A stretch of 64,000 nt of DNA, from positions 32,381,468 to 32,445,467 of the forward strand of contig CM032129.1 of NCBI GenBank assembly GCA_018894105.1, read 5' to 3'. Of this stretch, positions 11,069 to 26,106 are shown in pieces. Positions within the stretch are counted from its first letter, which is position 1, and each line of letters opens with the position of its first letter. The notes under the pieces were generated by a model that saw only the letters and a list, made by a program, of their open reading frames with translations, was not told the DNA's origin and made no database searches. A program made the translations under genes and the position numbers. The stretch comes from Jacaranda mimosifolia (Eukaryota > Streptophyta > Magnoliopsida > Lamiales > Bignoniaceae).

Positions 11069-14000
11069 ATGCAAGCTCTCCACTCCACCACCGCCCTCCG
11101 CTCCTCCCCACTCGACCCCCTCCGGAAGCCGCATCTCTCCACCGCTTTACCCGGAAACAATGCCAGACCTCCTGCTAAAAGGTTGCCATTCAAAGTGTCC
11201 GCCTCCGCCGTCACGGCGCCGCCCAAGCGCGAGACGGACCCCAAGAAGCGTGTTGTGATCACGGGCATGGGACTAGTCTCCGTGTTCGGAAATGATGCGG
11301 ATGTGTACTATGAGAAGCTGCTGAATGGTGAGAGCGGCATCACTTCCATAGATAGATTCGATGCGTCGAAGTTTCCCACGCGCTTCGGTGGGCAGATTCG
11401 AGGGTTCAAATCGGAGGGGTACATTGATGGGAAGAATGATCGGAGATTGGATGATTGTTTGAGGTACTGCATTGTTGCCGGGAAAAAGGCGCTTGAAGAT
11501 GCGGATCTCGGTGGTGACAAGCTTAATGAGGTATATTAGTTTTTGGAGCTTAATTGTGTTAATTTGGGTGATTTAAAGAGGGGTTTTTGTTTGATGTTCT
11601 GGTTTGTCCATTAATTCGATTTTTAATTCAGGTTTAATGATGTAGTGAGGATATGTTTTGCTAGTGAGTACTTTTTGTGATCGGTTGAATTCTGAAAGAA
11701 TATATTCAGAAAGATCTTTGTGGGGCCTAGTATGACGATTTGTTGAGTAGTTTTCTGAATTCAGTAGCTGTATATGGATTGAGCATTGGTTGGTCTTATT
11801 GAATTGGTTTAAATGCTCAATTTGAAGAACCACTGCTTACTCTGAAAGTTTTTGTCTTTGAGATGGTTCTAACTGGGGCTCAGGGTGTATTGAAATTTTA
11901 TTTAGCTCCTTATTTTATTTATTTATTTATTTTGTTTGTTTTATGCATGTCTTGCCAATTCTGGCATTTTGGAATGGAACTTGTTGTAATTCTTTTACCT
12001 TTAATATTGATGCTAACTATTGTAATTTTTTAGTAGTTTAATGAGTGCTGACTCACAAGAATACCACTTATTTCCTTTAAAGGAAATATTAATTCTGAAG
12101 TTTGCTTCCATACTCTGGGGAAATGTTTTTCTGGTTGAAAAATCTGGTAAAATGATCAGCATGGAAATGGAGGCACTAATAAATCATCTGATTCTGACAT
12201 CTGTTTATCTTGTTTGGCTGCCAATTTTGCATCATACTTTTATGCAAGATTCTTTTGTTGGCTTCATCTTTCCAATTGTTTGCAGGTTGTCCTCTTTTGT
12301 TAACTTCTTTTGAAGTGTCTGAACTACTTCTGAATTATATGGTTTGTTATCATTGCAGATTGATAAGATCCGAGCTGGTGTTCTGGTTGGTACAGGAATG
12401 GGAGGTCTTAGTGTTTTCTCTGACGGTGTTCAGGCTTTAATAGAGAGAGGCCACAGGAAAATAACTCCATTTTTCATACCTTATGCTATCACGAACATGG
12501 CGTCTGCCTTGCTAGCTATTGATCTTGGCTTGATGGGGCCAAATTACTCGATTTCAACTGCTTGTGCAACATCAAATTATTGTTTCTACGCTGCTGCTAA
12601 TCACATCCGCCGAGGTGAAGCTGATTTGATGATAGCTGGTGGAACTGAAGCTGCCATTATTCCTATCGGATTGGGTGGTTTTGTTGCATGCAGAGCTTTG
12701 TCTCAAAGAAATGATGATCCACAAACTGCTTCTAGGCCTTGGGATAAAGAGCGAGATGGTTTTGTTATGGGTGAAGGTGCTGGAATCTTGGTATGTGTGC
12801 CGCAATAGTCTGTTTTTAGTCAAACCTTTTAATTTTGTTCTCTTGTCTCTATTTCGAAGCTTGTGTCTATTAATAAGACTAGGTGATAAATATTTAGCTA
12901 TATCCTTTAACTTTTTGGCTGTTGTGGCATTTGGTATTTCTGAATGGTATAGTGCGACTTGTCAGATTTATTGGGTCATGTGTGATTTCCCCATTCTCTC
13001 CCACGATTCAAAATGAGAAATTGAGTGGTTTTTCATTGTTTGCTGGAGCATATGTCATGCCATGATCTCATTCATTCTTGGCTAACTTAGATTTTGCCTT
13101 AAATCTGCTGGCTGTGATAAGGATAGATTTGGAGAAATAGAAGTGGTGAAGTACCACATGTAAATGCTATCTAAAGAGATGATGAGAGGAAAAATAGTCA
13201 GCCATAAATTTAAGCCTCTGTTTAAAACATAATTGTCTGTTTTTCTCGCTTTTACTTACTGTGTATGTTGTTTGCAGTGGGACCTGACTATGTAACAATT
13301 TGTACTTTAGATAGTTGCATCTAAGGATTCTATGATTCTATGACCTCTTCTTTTGTCTTCCTTTCGAAGTTTTGCTGGTTATAAGATACATGTGAATTTA
13401 GCTCAAAATTAGCATTTTCTTCAACATTTTTAACAGGTGATGGAAAGTTTGGAACATGCAATGAAACGGGGAGCACCAATAATTGCTGAATACTTGGGAG
13501 GAGCAGTAAATTGTGATGCTTATCATATGACAGATCCCAGAGCTGATGGACTTGGTGTATCTTCATGTATCCAGAGTGCGCTTGAAGATGCTGGTGTTTC
13601 ACCTGAGGAGGTATTGTCTTCATCCTTTTATTAGTAATGCACTGTCGTCTTCCTACATGCACCAATATAGAAAGTGTAGAACGGTCATCTGATTAAATAG
13701 CTTATCTCAAGGACTTGAAATCTCTTGCTTATCTTAATATCGTGCATTCTAATGCTCTCTATCAGTATCATTGGTTTCCTAGTTAATTTGGCATTCTCAA
13801 AGACTCTGAAGTCTGAAGTATCTTCTGTTGATTCTTTGAGCTAGAAACAGAGATTGCATTTTAAATAACAGAAGTTCAAGTATTAAATTGAAGCTCTTGA
13901 TAGATTTGAGTGGGAATCATGAAATATAACTCCCAAATTCTATATGCAGTCTGCCCGTGTTTTTCTGTTCTATAGAGCAAATACATATCCACGATTATTT

Positions 14001-14953
14001 CATAATACAAAGTCAAAAATTGGCAATTGGGAAAATCAAAATTTAACATTAAAAATGGATCTTGGACCTATTTCAGTCTCTATGGTTAATTCCACTTCTT
14101 TAATGGCGCAGCATTAGTATTTAGTGAATTTGATTTATCTTCAAGGGTGCAATTGTAGCAATTCTCCAAGACTGTAACCTAAGAGTTCCAAATCATATTC
14201 CTTCTCAGGTGAACTACATAAATGCCCATGCAACTTCCACTATAGTTGGTGATTTAGCAGAGGTAAATGCTATTAAGAAGGTATTCAAGAACACATCAGA
14301 GATCAAAATAAATGCAACTAAGGTGAGTACTCCTGCCCCCCTCATTCCCCTGTCTCTCTCAGACACACACAGCACACAGACATTAGTGGTTTCTTAGGTT
14401 AATAAATTTTGGCTTCTCATTTCGTATCCTGTTCCAGTCGATGATAGGGCACTGTCTTGGTGCTGCTGGTGGTTTAGAGGCCATTGCAACATTGAAAGCC
14501 ATTACAACTGGCTGGCTTCATCCTACCATAAATCAATTCGTGAGTGCATATTAATTTTGTGATGGCTTTGTTCTATACGAGCTATTTAAATGCGATTATA
14601 TTCATAGTTTAAGCTTTACATTAGCTCGAACAGGAACCACTGTTTTTCTTTCAAATCATTTTCACGATGACCCATTCTCATGACCACAATTTACTGTCTT
14701 ATACTCACAAATGCAGAATCCAGAGCCCTCTTTGGAGTTTGACACTGTTGCCAACAAGAAGCAGCAGCATGAAGTCAATGTTGGTACGTACAAAATTCAA
14801 ACTCGAATAAGATTTTCCTTTTTCTTTTTCCTCCACCAGTTCTTTATGTTGCAACTGATTTACATGTATTCAAAATCATACACAGGAATTTCAAATTCGT
14901 TTGGATTTGGCGGACACAACTCTGTTGTCGCGTTTTCTGCATTCAAGCCCTGA
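11069..14953 (+). CDS. KASI: 3-ketoacyl-ACP synthase I, plastid (KAS I)
   Basis: Seven exons: 11069-11530, 12359-12790, 13437-13610, 14209-14322, 14438-14539, 14717-14783, 14886-14953. They give 472 residues, the normal size of plant KAS I. The enzyme condenses malonyl-ACP with C4-C14 acyl-ACP in the plastid and carries fatty acid synthesis to C16. The first ~46 residues are Ser/Pro/Arg-rich, a transit peptide; the conserved start is [17 protein letters not shown]. The catalytic triad is complete: Cys223 in [10 protein letters not shown], His363 in NAHATST and His399 in [12 protein letters not shown]. The C terminus has the usual [15 protein letters not shown]. Similarity is closer to KAS I than KAS II throughout (for example [12 protein letters not shown] and the SFGFGGHN tail context). 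All introns are phase 0 except the last. Intron 1 (828 bp) is the longest. Confidence 0.97.
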
Positions 14954-15270
14954 TACTATTTGTTCCTCATAGCAAGAGAACTCAACTTCTATTAGTGGCT
15001 TATTGTCTCATTGCACTACTTTTGCTCCTTCAGGAGAAGATAACTTGTTTAGAGTGATTATATGAAGTTAAGCTTTTAGTTTGAGGACCAAATTGAGCAT
15101 AATCACTTTTGCTTCATTCTTGATTCTAGTAACAAAGTTACTAGCCTTTGAGTCTGCTGTAATTTCGGCTTTGTAACAGCACTTTTATCCATCTTTATAT
15201 GTAGCTTTTTTCTTCAAATACCCTTGAAACACAACATGAATGAGATTGAATCTAAATGATCATAAAATTA

Positions 15271-15384
15271 CTAGGGTTCAGTTTGTTTGGACATATAGGA
15301 TTATTCATTATTCATATATTAAAAGGTATTTTATTTTCAAATAGTGATAAAAAGGGGTTTAAAAATAAAACAAACTAGCCCTAA
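15271..15384. repeat. Short inverted-repeat element (MITE-like)
   Basis: AGGGTTCAGTTTGTTTGG at the left is mirrored by ACAAACTAGCCCTAA at the right, about 110 bp apart, in otherwise AT-rich DNA downstream of KASI. Its ends resemble those of the element at 63.7 kb. The target duplication is unclear, so this is only a tentative miniature element. Confidence 0.35.
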
Positions 15385-15745
15385 TATGTTTGGATCAAGA
15401 AAAATAGTGAGAAAAAAAAAATAAAAACTGCAAATTATATTATTTGAAGTGCTAATTTTTTTTTTCTTTGTTTTTCTACATTAAAATTTAAGGGGAAAAT
15501 GTTTCAGAAATGGTTACAAATGCAATGTTCGAAATATCCTTAATTCCAATAATTATATCAAAATATCAACTCTTAGGGGTAAAATAGACATTTTACTTTC
15601 TTATTAGGCCATCTTGAATATTGTGGAAAATGAATAAGGTGAGAATTGCTTAATCTACAAACTAGTCTAGCCCATGATATTATATTGGACCATATATTTA
15701 TGATCATGCACCGCACAAATCTATAAATGGGCCTAGAAATCCATA

Positions 15746-16174
15746 GGCTTCGTTTGTTTACAAACTCTTAATTTATTTTTTAACTCTCAAAACTTAAATA
15801 AACAAACATTATGCATTCCTTAATCTCATTTTCAAAATACAAAATTTATTCCCAAAAAATTCCTACTATTCCCAACTCCACACCATTTTCCAAGGTACCA
15901 AATATTATTTCATCATTACAAATATATACACATACTACTACTCATACAATTTATATATACACATATATAAATAATTTTAAAATATTTATTTCACCTTACA
16001 AACCTTACAAAAAATTATTGACGTGACATCTTGTACCCCTCCAAAATACAAACAAGCAAACCATTTTCTTTCTATTCATTCTCTACCTACCACCCAAAAA
16101 ACAAACAACCAACCATCATATTCTCTAATCCCACTTTCCAAAATTCATTCTCCCAATTCACATCCAAACGAAAC
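15746..16174. mobile_element. Tourist-like MITE just upstream of MCM3
   Basis: A 429-bp AT-rich segment bounded by GGCTTCGTTTGTTTACAAAC and, inverted, CACATCCAAACGAAACC. Flanks are ATA (left) and TTA (right), consistent with a decayed 3-bp target duplication. Its right end lies only about 250 bp upstream of the MCM3 start codon, so the MCM3 core promoter sits between this insertion and the gene. Confidence 0.6.
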
Positions 16175-16260
16175 CTTAATCTTCCAAGCAAACAAGGCCA
16201 TGGAAAAGTGTGTGAATGGGAGCCCAAAACAAGTCGGCCCAATCCAATTCACGTCCATTC

Positions 16261-16275
16261 TTTTGCCCGCCAAAA
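16261..16275 (+). promoter_or_regulatory. E2F-binding site, distal, in MCM3 promoter
   Basis: TTTTGCCCGCCAAAA fits the E2F consensus (TTTSSCGC) on both strands. It lies about 155 bp upstream of the MCM3 ATG, where E2F sites of plant MCM genes drive G1/S expression. A GGCCCA site II-like hexamer occurs about 25 bp further upstream. Confidence 0.75.
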
Positions 16276-16294
16276 TGTAGCAGCTCCCTCCTAG

Positions 16295-16307
16295 TTTTCC
16301 CGCCAAA
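16295..16307 (+). promoter_or_regulatory. E2F-binding site, proximal, in MCM3 promoter
   Basis: TTTTCCCGCCAAA is a near-perfect E2F site, 20 bp downstream of the distal one and about 120 bp upstream of the MCM3 ATG. The paired arrangement supports cell-cycle control of MCM3. No TATA box is obvious between the sites and the CT-rich leader at 16349-16380. Confidence 0.78.
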
Positions 16308-16426
16308 TCCTCAAGCCCTATACCCCCAAGAAATTCTACTCAACGCAGCGTCTCTTCTCTCTGTCTTTCTCTCTCTCTCTGCACACACAGAGACGTTGCT
16401 GTTCAGATCGGAGACGACAACTTGCG

Positions 16427-21048
<4,622 letters not shown>

Positions 21049-21898
21049 GAAGAGTTTCGCTGGTCAACGGGCTTTGCGATATGTGGGGGAAGAAAAGAAA
21101 AGGAGGTGCCACTGTATTTCTATGCAATGTATCAAGTTGAATCAATTGCAGGAAAATCTGGCTGTCCAGAAAATCTGTACTCTTAATTTGTTAACAAGTG
21201 TTTATTTGAAGTTCTTATGCTGAAGATTATACAAGCAAGATGTTTGCCACCTAATGACAATCATAGAGAGAACATGTACCTGTAGAGGGTGTGTATCCAA
21301 CACTTGAAGTTAGAACCTAGAATCATCTGTTGTGGCTGAAATGATTTTTGGATTCTCCATCGAAATTTTATTTTTCTAATCAAACGACTCGATATTAATG
21401 GGACATTTTCAAAAATTTAATTCTTATTTTAGAAGATCTATGTATAATTGTATGATTGGATTGGTGATCAAGTAGGTAGAATGGTATTTAATATTTAGTG
21501 TTGAAGTCAGGGGTTATATATTTTCCCAAGTTTAGCTCATGTTTTGCAGAAAGCTAAATGCATTCCGCTTACTATATTCCTTCATAGATTTATGGATTTC
21601 ATCCCTGCAGTCTGCACACAAGATTTCACTCTCCTGTGTCTGGCTCAATTGAATTGATTTACATTTAGAGTTAGGTTGTTATTCCTCTTAGTATTAAGTA
21701 TTTTTCAAGTGCTTTAATATGATCAAATTTGTAAGTAAGCGTGTTTCAGCTGTCAAGTGAATTGGTTTACGTATAGAGGTAAGTTTTCGTTCTCTTAGTA
21801 TCAACTATTTTTCAATTGTAAGCTTCACCAAATTCTTAATTTTATAAAACAATTTTTTAGCTTATCTAAAAGTTAAACAGATGACTACACGCACAACA
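21049..21898. other. MCM3 3' flank and spacer
   Basis: AT-rich downstream sequence, including the likely MCM3 3' UTR. A local imperfect duplication is visible: two stretches of form AATTGATTTACATTTAGAGTTAGGTT... and AATTGGTTTACGTATAGAGGTAAGTT... about 110 bp apart (near 21653 and 21762). No gene is seen. Confidence 0.5.
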
Positions 21899-21908
21899 TC
21901 CCACATCG
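21899..21908 (+). promoter_or_regulatory. Upstream sequence element (USE) of a plant snRNA gene
   Basis: TCCCACATCG is a perfect core match to the plant snRNA upstream sequence element. It is followed by a TATA-like TTTTTAAAG at 21933-21941. The USE-to-TATA spacing of about 25 bp is that of RNA polymerase III-type plant snRNA genes (U6, U3); polymerase II-type genes use about one helical turn more. This agrees with the downstream RNA being U6atac. Confidence 0.85.
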
Positions 21909-21963
21909 GTAGCACAGAAAAGATTTTATCACTTTTTAAAGAGCCAAGCAACAACAAAGACGT

Positions 21964-22088
21964 GTGTTCGTAGAAAGGAGAGATGGTTGGCATCTCCCCC
22001 GACAGGGACGGGAACGGCCTTCGGGCTTTACCTGTTACCAACACATCCGGTTAAGGCTTCCCACTTCGGTGGATCTATAACCCAATTT
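21964..22088 (+). ncRNA. U6atac: U6atac small nuclear RNA
   Basis: U6atac is the catalytic snRNA of the minor (U12-type) spliceosome; it replaces U1 at the 5' splice site and pairs with U4atac and U12. Sequence landmarks match the U6atac family: a 5' GTGTTCGTAG stem start, AAAGGAGAGATGGTTGGCA (the AAGGA pairs with the U12-type 5' splice site), CATCTCCCCCGACAGGGACG, GGCCTTCGGGC hairpin loop, CCGGTTAAGG and a 3' hairpin CCCACTTCGGTGG. The gene ends in a run of eight T (22086-22093), a polymerase III terminator. The 5' end is placed by homology and about 25 bp after the TATA-like box; the 3' end within the T run. An overlapping open frame from 21987 is incidental. The gene looks intact: promoter, body and terminator are all present. 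Confidence 0.92.
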
Positions 22089-22093
22089 TTTTT
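22086..22093 (+). terminator. Polymerase III terminator of U6atac
   Basis: Eight consecutive T residues directly after the conserved 3' hairpin and CTATAACCCAA tail. Confidence 0.8.
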
Positions 22094-22571
22094 CTTCCCA
22101 ATCCCGAATTCTATCTTTTCTTTTCTTCGTTTTGTTGAATTGGGTCACCCATTTAAACCGAGCAATTTCGCTCGACTGATATAAATAAAAATTCATTAAA
22201 AAAAATAATAACCTAAAATTTCCAGCAAATTTTTGCTATATTCCCTGTAATTATTCATCCATCTTACCCATAAAGACATAATACTGGAAAATTTATACAA
22301 TATGGAGGGGAGACACTGCGGAATTGTTGAATTGATCTTTCTCGAGCCCAATTCTTGTAATAGCAGGGTTAGAACAATGATATTCCCAAAATTGTGCACA
22401 TTACCAGAAAGATTCTGCAATTTGTATCACTCACAATTGTGGATAGACACAGAAAAGCAGTTAAGCAAAGCCAAAACAAAACCAAGAATATATTAGGACA
22501 ATACATGACCTGTTTATCCTGGGATTTATCGAAGGTTAAGCCATTTTACTTAAACAATACCTCTAAGAACT

Positions 22572-22579
22572 TATAAATA
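22572..22579 (+). promoter_or_regulatory. TATA box of the PR-10 gene
   Basis: TATAAATA about 95 bp upstream of the PR-10 start codon, in the expected place for a transcription start in the CA-rich stretch near 22603-22615. Confidence 0.7.
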
Positions 22580-22673
22580 GCACCCATAATCATTCCCTTC
22601 TACACAAACCAATCTCAAGAAAGAAGCCCAAAGCACTTTCGCAAGTCATCAAAACTAGTGATCAACTGCAGAA

Positions 22674-23414
22674 ATGGGTTTACTTACCATCACAGAAGAA
22701 CACACTTCTCCAGTTTCTCCCAAAAGAATCTTTAAAGCCTCAATTTTGGACTCAAACAACTTGATCCCAAAACTTTTGCCTCAAGTGATTAAGAGCATGG
22801 AGTTCATTCAGGGCAATGGTGGAACTGGAAGCATCAAGCAAATTCACTTTGCCGAAGGTAATTGATCCAATCTACATATGAATCAAATGAACATATTGGG
22901 ACTATTATTAGGAAATTGGGATAAAGGATCTAATTCTCTATGGTAGAGTCTATGCTGCCGATTAAATTCATGATGGGCCACTAAGGCACATAAACCTATA
23001 ACATCAAGAGGAAAATTGATTGAATCTTTAATTACATGAATGATTTCTAGGGATTGCAGTAAAGTTGCATCAAGAGTATGCCACACTGCCCTGTTAACCA
23101 AACTATGTTTTTCAGGTAGCAATCTCAGCACTTTGAAGTACCGAATTGATGAACTGGATGAAGACACATTCACATATAACTACACAGTTATTGAAGGCGG
23201 CGCCTTGACTGATGAACTTGAGAAAATCACCCATGAGATCAAGTTGGAAGCAGCTCCTAATGGGGGTACAATCTCTAAGGTGACCAGCACGTATTACACA
23301 AAGGGCGATTCTTTGCTCAAAGAGGAAGACACTAAAGCAGGGAAGGAAAAGGTCTTGGGAGTTTACAAAGTTGTAGAGGCTTATCTCCTTCAGAACCCCA
23401 ACGCCTATGCTTAA
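22674..23414 (+). CDS. PR-10 / Bet v 1-like protein
   Basis: Two exons (22674-22857, 23116-23414) encode 160 residues, exactly the usual PR-10 length. The single intron splits codon 62, the conserved intron position of the family. The glycine-rich loop GNGGTGSIK lies at 47-55, and the Bet v 1 signature region follows (residues about 89-120). These small cytosolic START-fold proteins bind hydrophobic ligands such as flavonoids or cytokinins, and many are induced by pathogens, stress or ABA. The start has a clean A-rich context (GAAATGG). It stands alone here; no tandem paralogue is seen, although PR-10 genes often occur in clusters. The exact ligand cannot be read from sequence. Confidence 0.95.
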
Positions 23415-23651
23415 ATCAGTTCTCATCTCTGTTCTTTACAATAAGTTTCTGAGCTGTCAGGTTTCAGTTAAATAAGGATCTTTGTGTTTGATCAATGTTC
23501 TCATGAATTCTCCAATCTTTTGTGTTGTCAAATGAATAAATTTGCGCAATAAAGGAAACCCATGCCCCCCTTTATATACATATAAATTTGAAGAACTCAG
23601 TATTGTAGGGCTTTACCCTGGGTTAGAGGGAGCCCTTCCAGAAATTCTCCA

Positions 23652-23674
23652 AGGCCTGGGCTGAACCCAGGCCT
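23652..23674. repeat. GC-rich perfect hairpin
   Basis: AGGCCTGGG and CCCAGGCCT form a perfect 9-bp stem with a 5-base loop, in a GC-richer island (about 23600-23760) of otherwise AT-rich spacer between PR-10 and the AG-peptide gene. The rest of 23415-24023 shows no gene. Confidence 0.5.
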
Positions 23675-24023
23675 AAGAGGGGGTTTGGAAATAGTTTTCA
23701 ACCAGCAATAGACGCGCCTCGGTTAGAACCTCACTAGCTGCGTCATTGCCCCAAGCGCAAAGATGCTTTTACCGAATCCCCAGCCCACCCTTTTAATGGA
23801 AGACCATTGGCTTGGTTGTCCAAGTTATTCCCATGTGGGATTCTTTAACCTTCATATATGTGGTTTTTCACCACTCAGATTGGTGCATATGGACAACATT
23901 TTCTTGTTCAATTTTTCCAAAACGTACTCCAAAGGAAAAGCACAAAATCTTACATGCTCAAGAATATGAAAATAGAAACAACGTTGTAAACTGGGATAAT
24001 TAAGAAAGAAACATAGGAAAAAC

Positions 24024-24224
24024 TTAGAAAAAGACAGCAGCTACAGAAACAACTGCAGCCATGACAGCAGGAACACACAATGCCACCCCGGAACTGCTTG
24101 CTCCAGGCGTCGGCGCAGGTGCTCCAACATCTTCAAAAGCAGCAGCTCTAACTCCAACAAGAGCAAAAGCCATAAGGGCCATAACGTAGATGAAGAAAAA
24201 GGCAGCCATTTTTCTTCCCTCCAT
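24024..24224 (-). CDS. Arabinogalactan peptide (AG-peptide), GPI-anchored
   Basis: Single-exon frame of 66 residues. It has an N-terminal signal peptide (hydrophobic run to about residue 28, ending VRAAA), a very short mature core with GAPAPTPGASSSG, and a C-terminal hydrophobic tail (VPAVMAAVVSVAAVFF) typical of a GPI-attachment signal. The Ala-Pro/Thr-Pro repeats are sites for proline hydroxylation and arabinogalactan addition. After both cleavages only about a dozen residues would remain, as in Arabidopsis AGP12-14-type peptides. The ORF is small, but a TATA box (24295-24301, minus strand) 71 bp upstream of the ATG and the full three-part architecture support it. A second in-frame Met (residue 6) is an alternative start and leaves the signal peptide intact. 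Confidence 0.85.
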   Translation of the reverse strand: MEGRKMAAFFFIYVMALMAFALVGVRAAAFEDVGAPAPTPGASSSGVALCVPAVMAAVVSVAAVFF

Positions 24225-24294
24225 AATCTAAAGATTTTCTTCTTCAAGAGAAGGGCAAAGTTATTTCTGAGTGAGTTTTTCAGGGAAGAAGGGA

Positions 24295-24301
24295 ATTTAT
24301 A
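24295..24301 (-). promoter_or_regulatory. TATA box of the AG-peptide gene
   Basis: TATAAAT read on the minus strand, 71 bp upstream of the start codon. Confidence 0.6.
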
Positions 24302-24573
24302 GGGAGTTTTGAGTTGGAGAAAATTAACAAGAATCTTTTCCAGCTACTGTATATGTATGTGTTATTGTTTAGAACATGGAAGAATCATTTGCAGGTGGTT
24401 GGCTGTGTTGTCAGTAATAATTTGATTAGTGATTCAGTCCATTCTTAGTGTACCAGCCTGGAGTATTGTTTTATGGATAGCATTTGTAATATAAATCAAT
24501 ATTGGAATAGTGTTCTTTATAGATAGTATTAATGTGTAACTGAGAGAGATAATTAGTGATGTGGAATAAGCAC

Positions 24574-24660
24574 CTGGGCCTCCGTTGCCCGGCCCAAGTT
24601 GGCCCCGTTATTCGGCCCAAGTTCGGCTGTGGAAACCATTCGGACCCGGCCCAAGGTGTG
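24574..24660. promoter_or_regulatory. Cluster of GGCCCA (site II-like) elements with no assigned gene
   Basis: Within about 85 bp there are three copies of CGGCCCAAG (24590-24598, 24613-24621, 24647-24655), one GGGCC at 24576 and a GGCCCC. Such TGGGCC/GGCCCA clusters mark promoters of housekeeping plant genes, but neither neighbour is such a gene. It could equally be a fragment of a transposon. The remainder of 24225-25028 has no visible gene. Confidence 0.45.
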
Positions 24661-25028
24661 GGACTAGGGGATTGGCCAATGAGAGGTCAATGAAATGATG
24701 ACCTATGACCATTCTTAAAATTTGGAAGCGAAAACTGGAAGGTATGTTCGTTTTAGTTATAAGAAATTCTCTTTTAGCCTTTTTCTTTTAAATATCTCAC
24801 TACTTTGATCTCAGTAGGATTTTCATCAAAACTCTCAACCTTCTAATTGTCCTTGTGTTGTAGATCAGGTACTGGTGTATATGAATCAATGATTGATGTC
24901 TGGATCAGAAGATAAAATCCCAAACTCTTTCAATTGCAAAATGTAAGGTAGAATTGTGCTTTAATGCTGTGGGCAACAAAGACCGTAGTGACGTCAATAT
25001 TGTAAAATGAAAATTGTTCACCAGCTAG

Positions 25029-25101
25029 GACTCCATGGCCCAATGGATAAGGCGCTGGTCTACGGAACCAGAGATTCTGGGTTCGATCCCCAGTGGAGTC
25101 G
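25029..25101 (+). tRNA. trnR-ACG: tRNA-Arg (anticodon ACG)
   Basis: A 73-nt cloverleaf. The acceptor stem GACTCCA pairs with TGGAGTC (discriminator G). The D arm contains the A box TGGCCCAATGG, the anticodon stem is CTGGT/ACCAG around loop CTACGGA (anticodon ACG at 25062-25064, A34 read as inosine), and the T arm contains GGTTCGATCCC (B box). The gene has no intron. A T6 terminator follows at 25107-25112. It reads the CGU/CGC/CGA arginine codons. Confidence 0.97.
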
Positions 25102-25183
25102 ATATGTTTTTTAACATTTTTTAATTTTTACCTCCAGCCCAGCAGCTAGCATGCTGGGAAAGGAAGCAATCAATGATCGGATT

Positions 25184-25720
25184 TAGGGGTAAATGAGATG
25201 AGTGAATTCGCGAACGATTTAGGTTCAATTCAATAAAAGCTTGTATTTGGCTCGATCTTGTCGAGTCTGAGTTGAGCTCAATAATATTCTATTAGAAAAA
25301 TTTGTGAGCCTAAACGAGTTTTTTTTATTACACACAAATATATATATATATATATATAATTATAATCTAAGCTCATATAATAAAATCTATAAATATAAGT
25401 AGTAAATAATAAAAATAATAATAATTTGATTTTTATTTTTAGGAAAATTTATAACAAAATTATTTAAAAAATTTATCATTATAGATTTTGTTTTTAGTCT
25501 AATGAGTTCGAGTTAATCCAAACCTATGTAAGCTCGAGGTTATACAAATCGAATTTTTCTACTTCTCTATAATGAGCCTTCGTCTATTCCAACGAGCCGA
25601 GCTTGAACTTGACTGTTTTGGCTCTACCAAACTCGACTCGAACTCGAGTTCGCGAATTAATAGACGAGCCGAGCTTAAACTTACTAGATTCGGGTCTGAC
25701 TCGACTCGTTTACATCCCTA
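25184..25720. mobile_element. Non-autonomous hAT-like element (537 bp)
   Basis: Terminal inverted repeats are TAGGGGTAAATGAG and (inverted) CTCGTTTACATCCCTA. It is flanked by a perfect 8-bp target duplication ATCGGATT (25176-25183 and 25721-25728), the size made by hAT transposases. The interior has many GAGCTC/CGAGCC-type words and an AT-rich middle, with no coding capacity. It is the same family as 61850-62296. Confidence 0.85.
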
Positions 25721-26106
25721 ATCGGATTGAACATATTTCTTCCTCATCATAACTCAATTTTGATTGGGAGAAAATTTTCAGTACTCACATTAAAATTCCA
25801 TCAACTGAAGAAATTAATAAATTTTTAATTTAATTTTATCGAGTTGGGCGTCAACATTTTCTTTATTGATTAATGCACACATACATATTAGGAGTTCGTT
25901 AAAATTCGAATTCCGACCATCATACATCTGAGTATGAAAATGATGCCATTAGCCCAATTGACTGCTCAATATTTGGGCATCAGCATACAAACACACAATT
26001 ATAAATTACCTTAAACATCGAACTAAAACTTTACCTGCAATACAACCCAACTCTCATCACAAATTATACAACTCCTACACCCTCAAACTACATTAAAACA
26101 AGCAAT

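Noticed and set aside
10947..11258. Pro/Ser-rich frame overlapping KASI exon 1
   Set aside because: It is a shifted reading of the KASI leader and transit-peptide region.
21987..22184. 65-codon frame
   Set aside because: It lies inside the U6atac gene.
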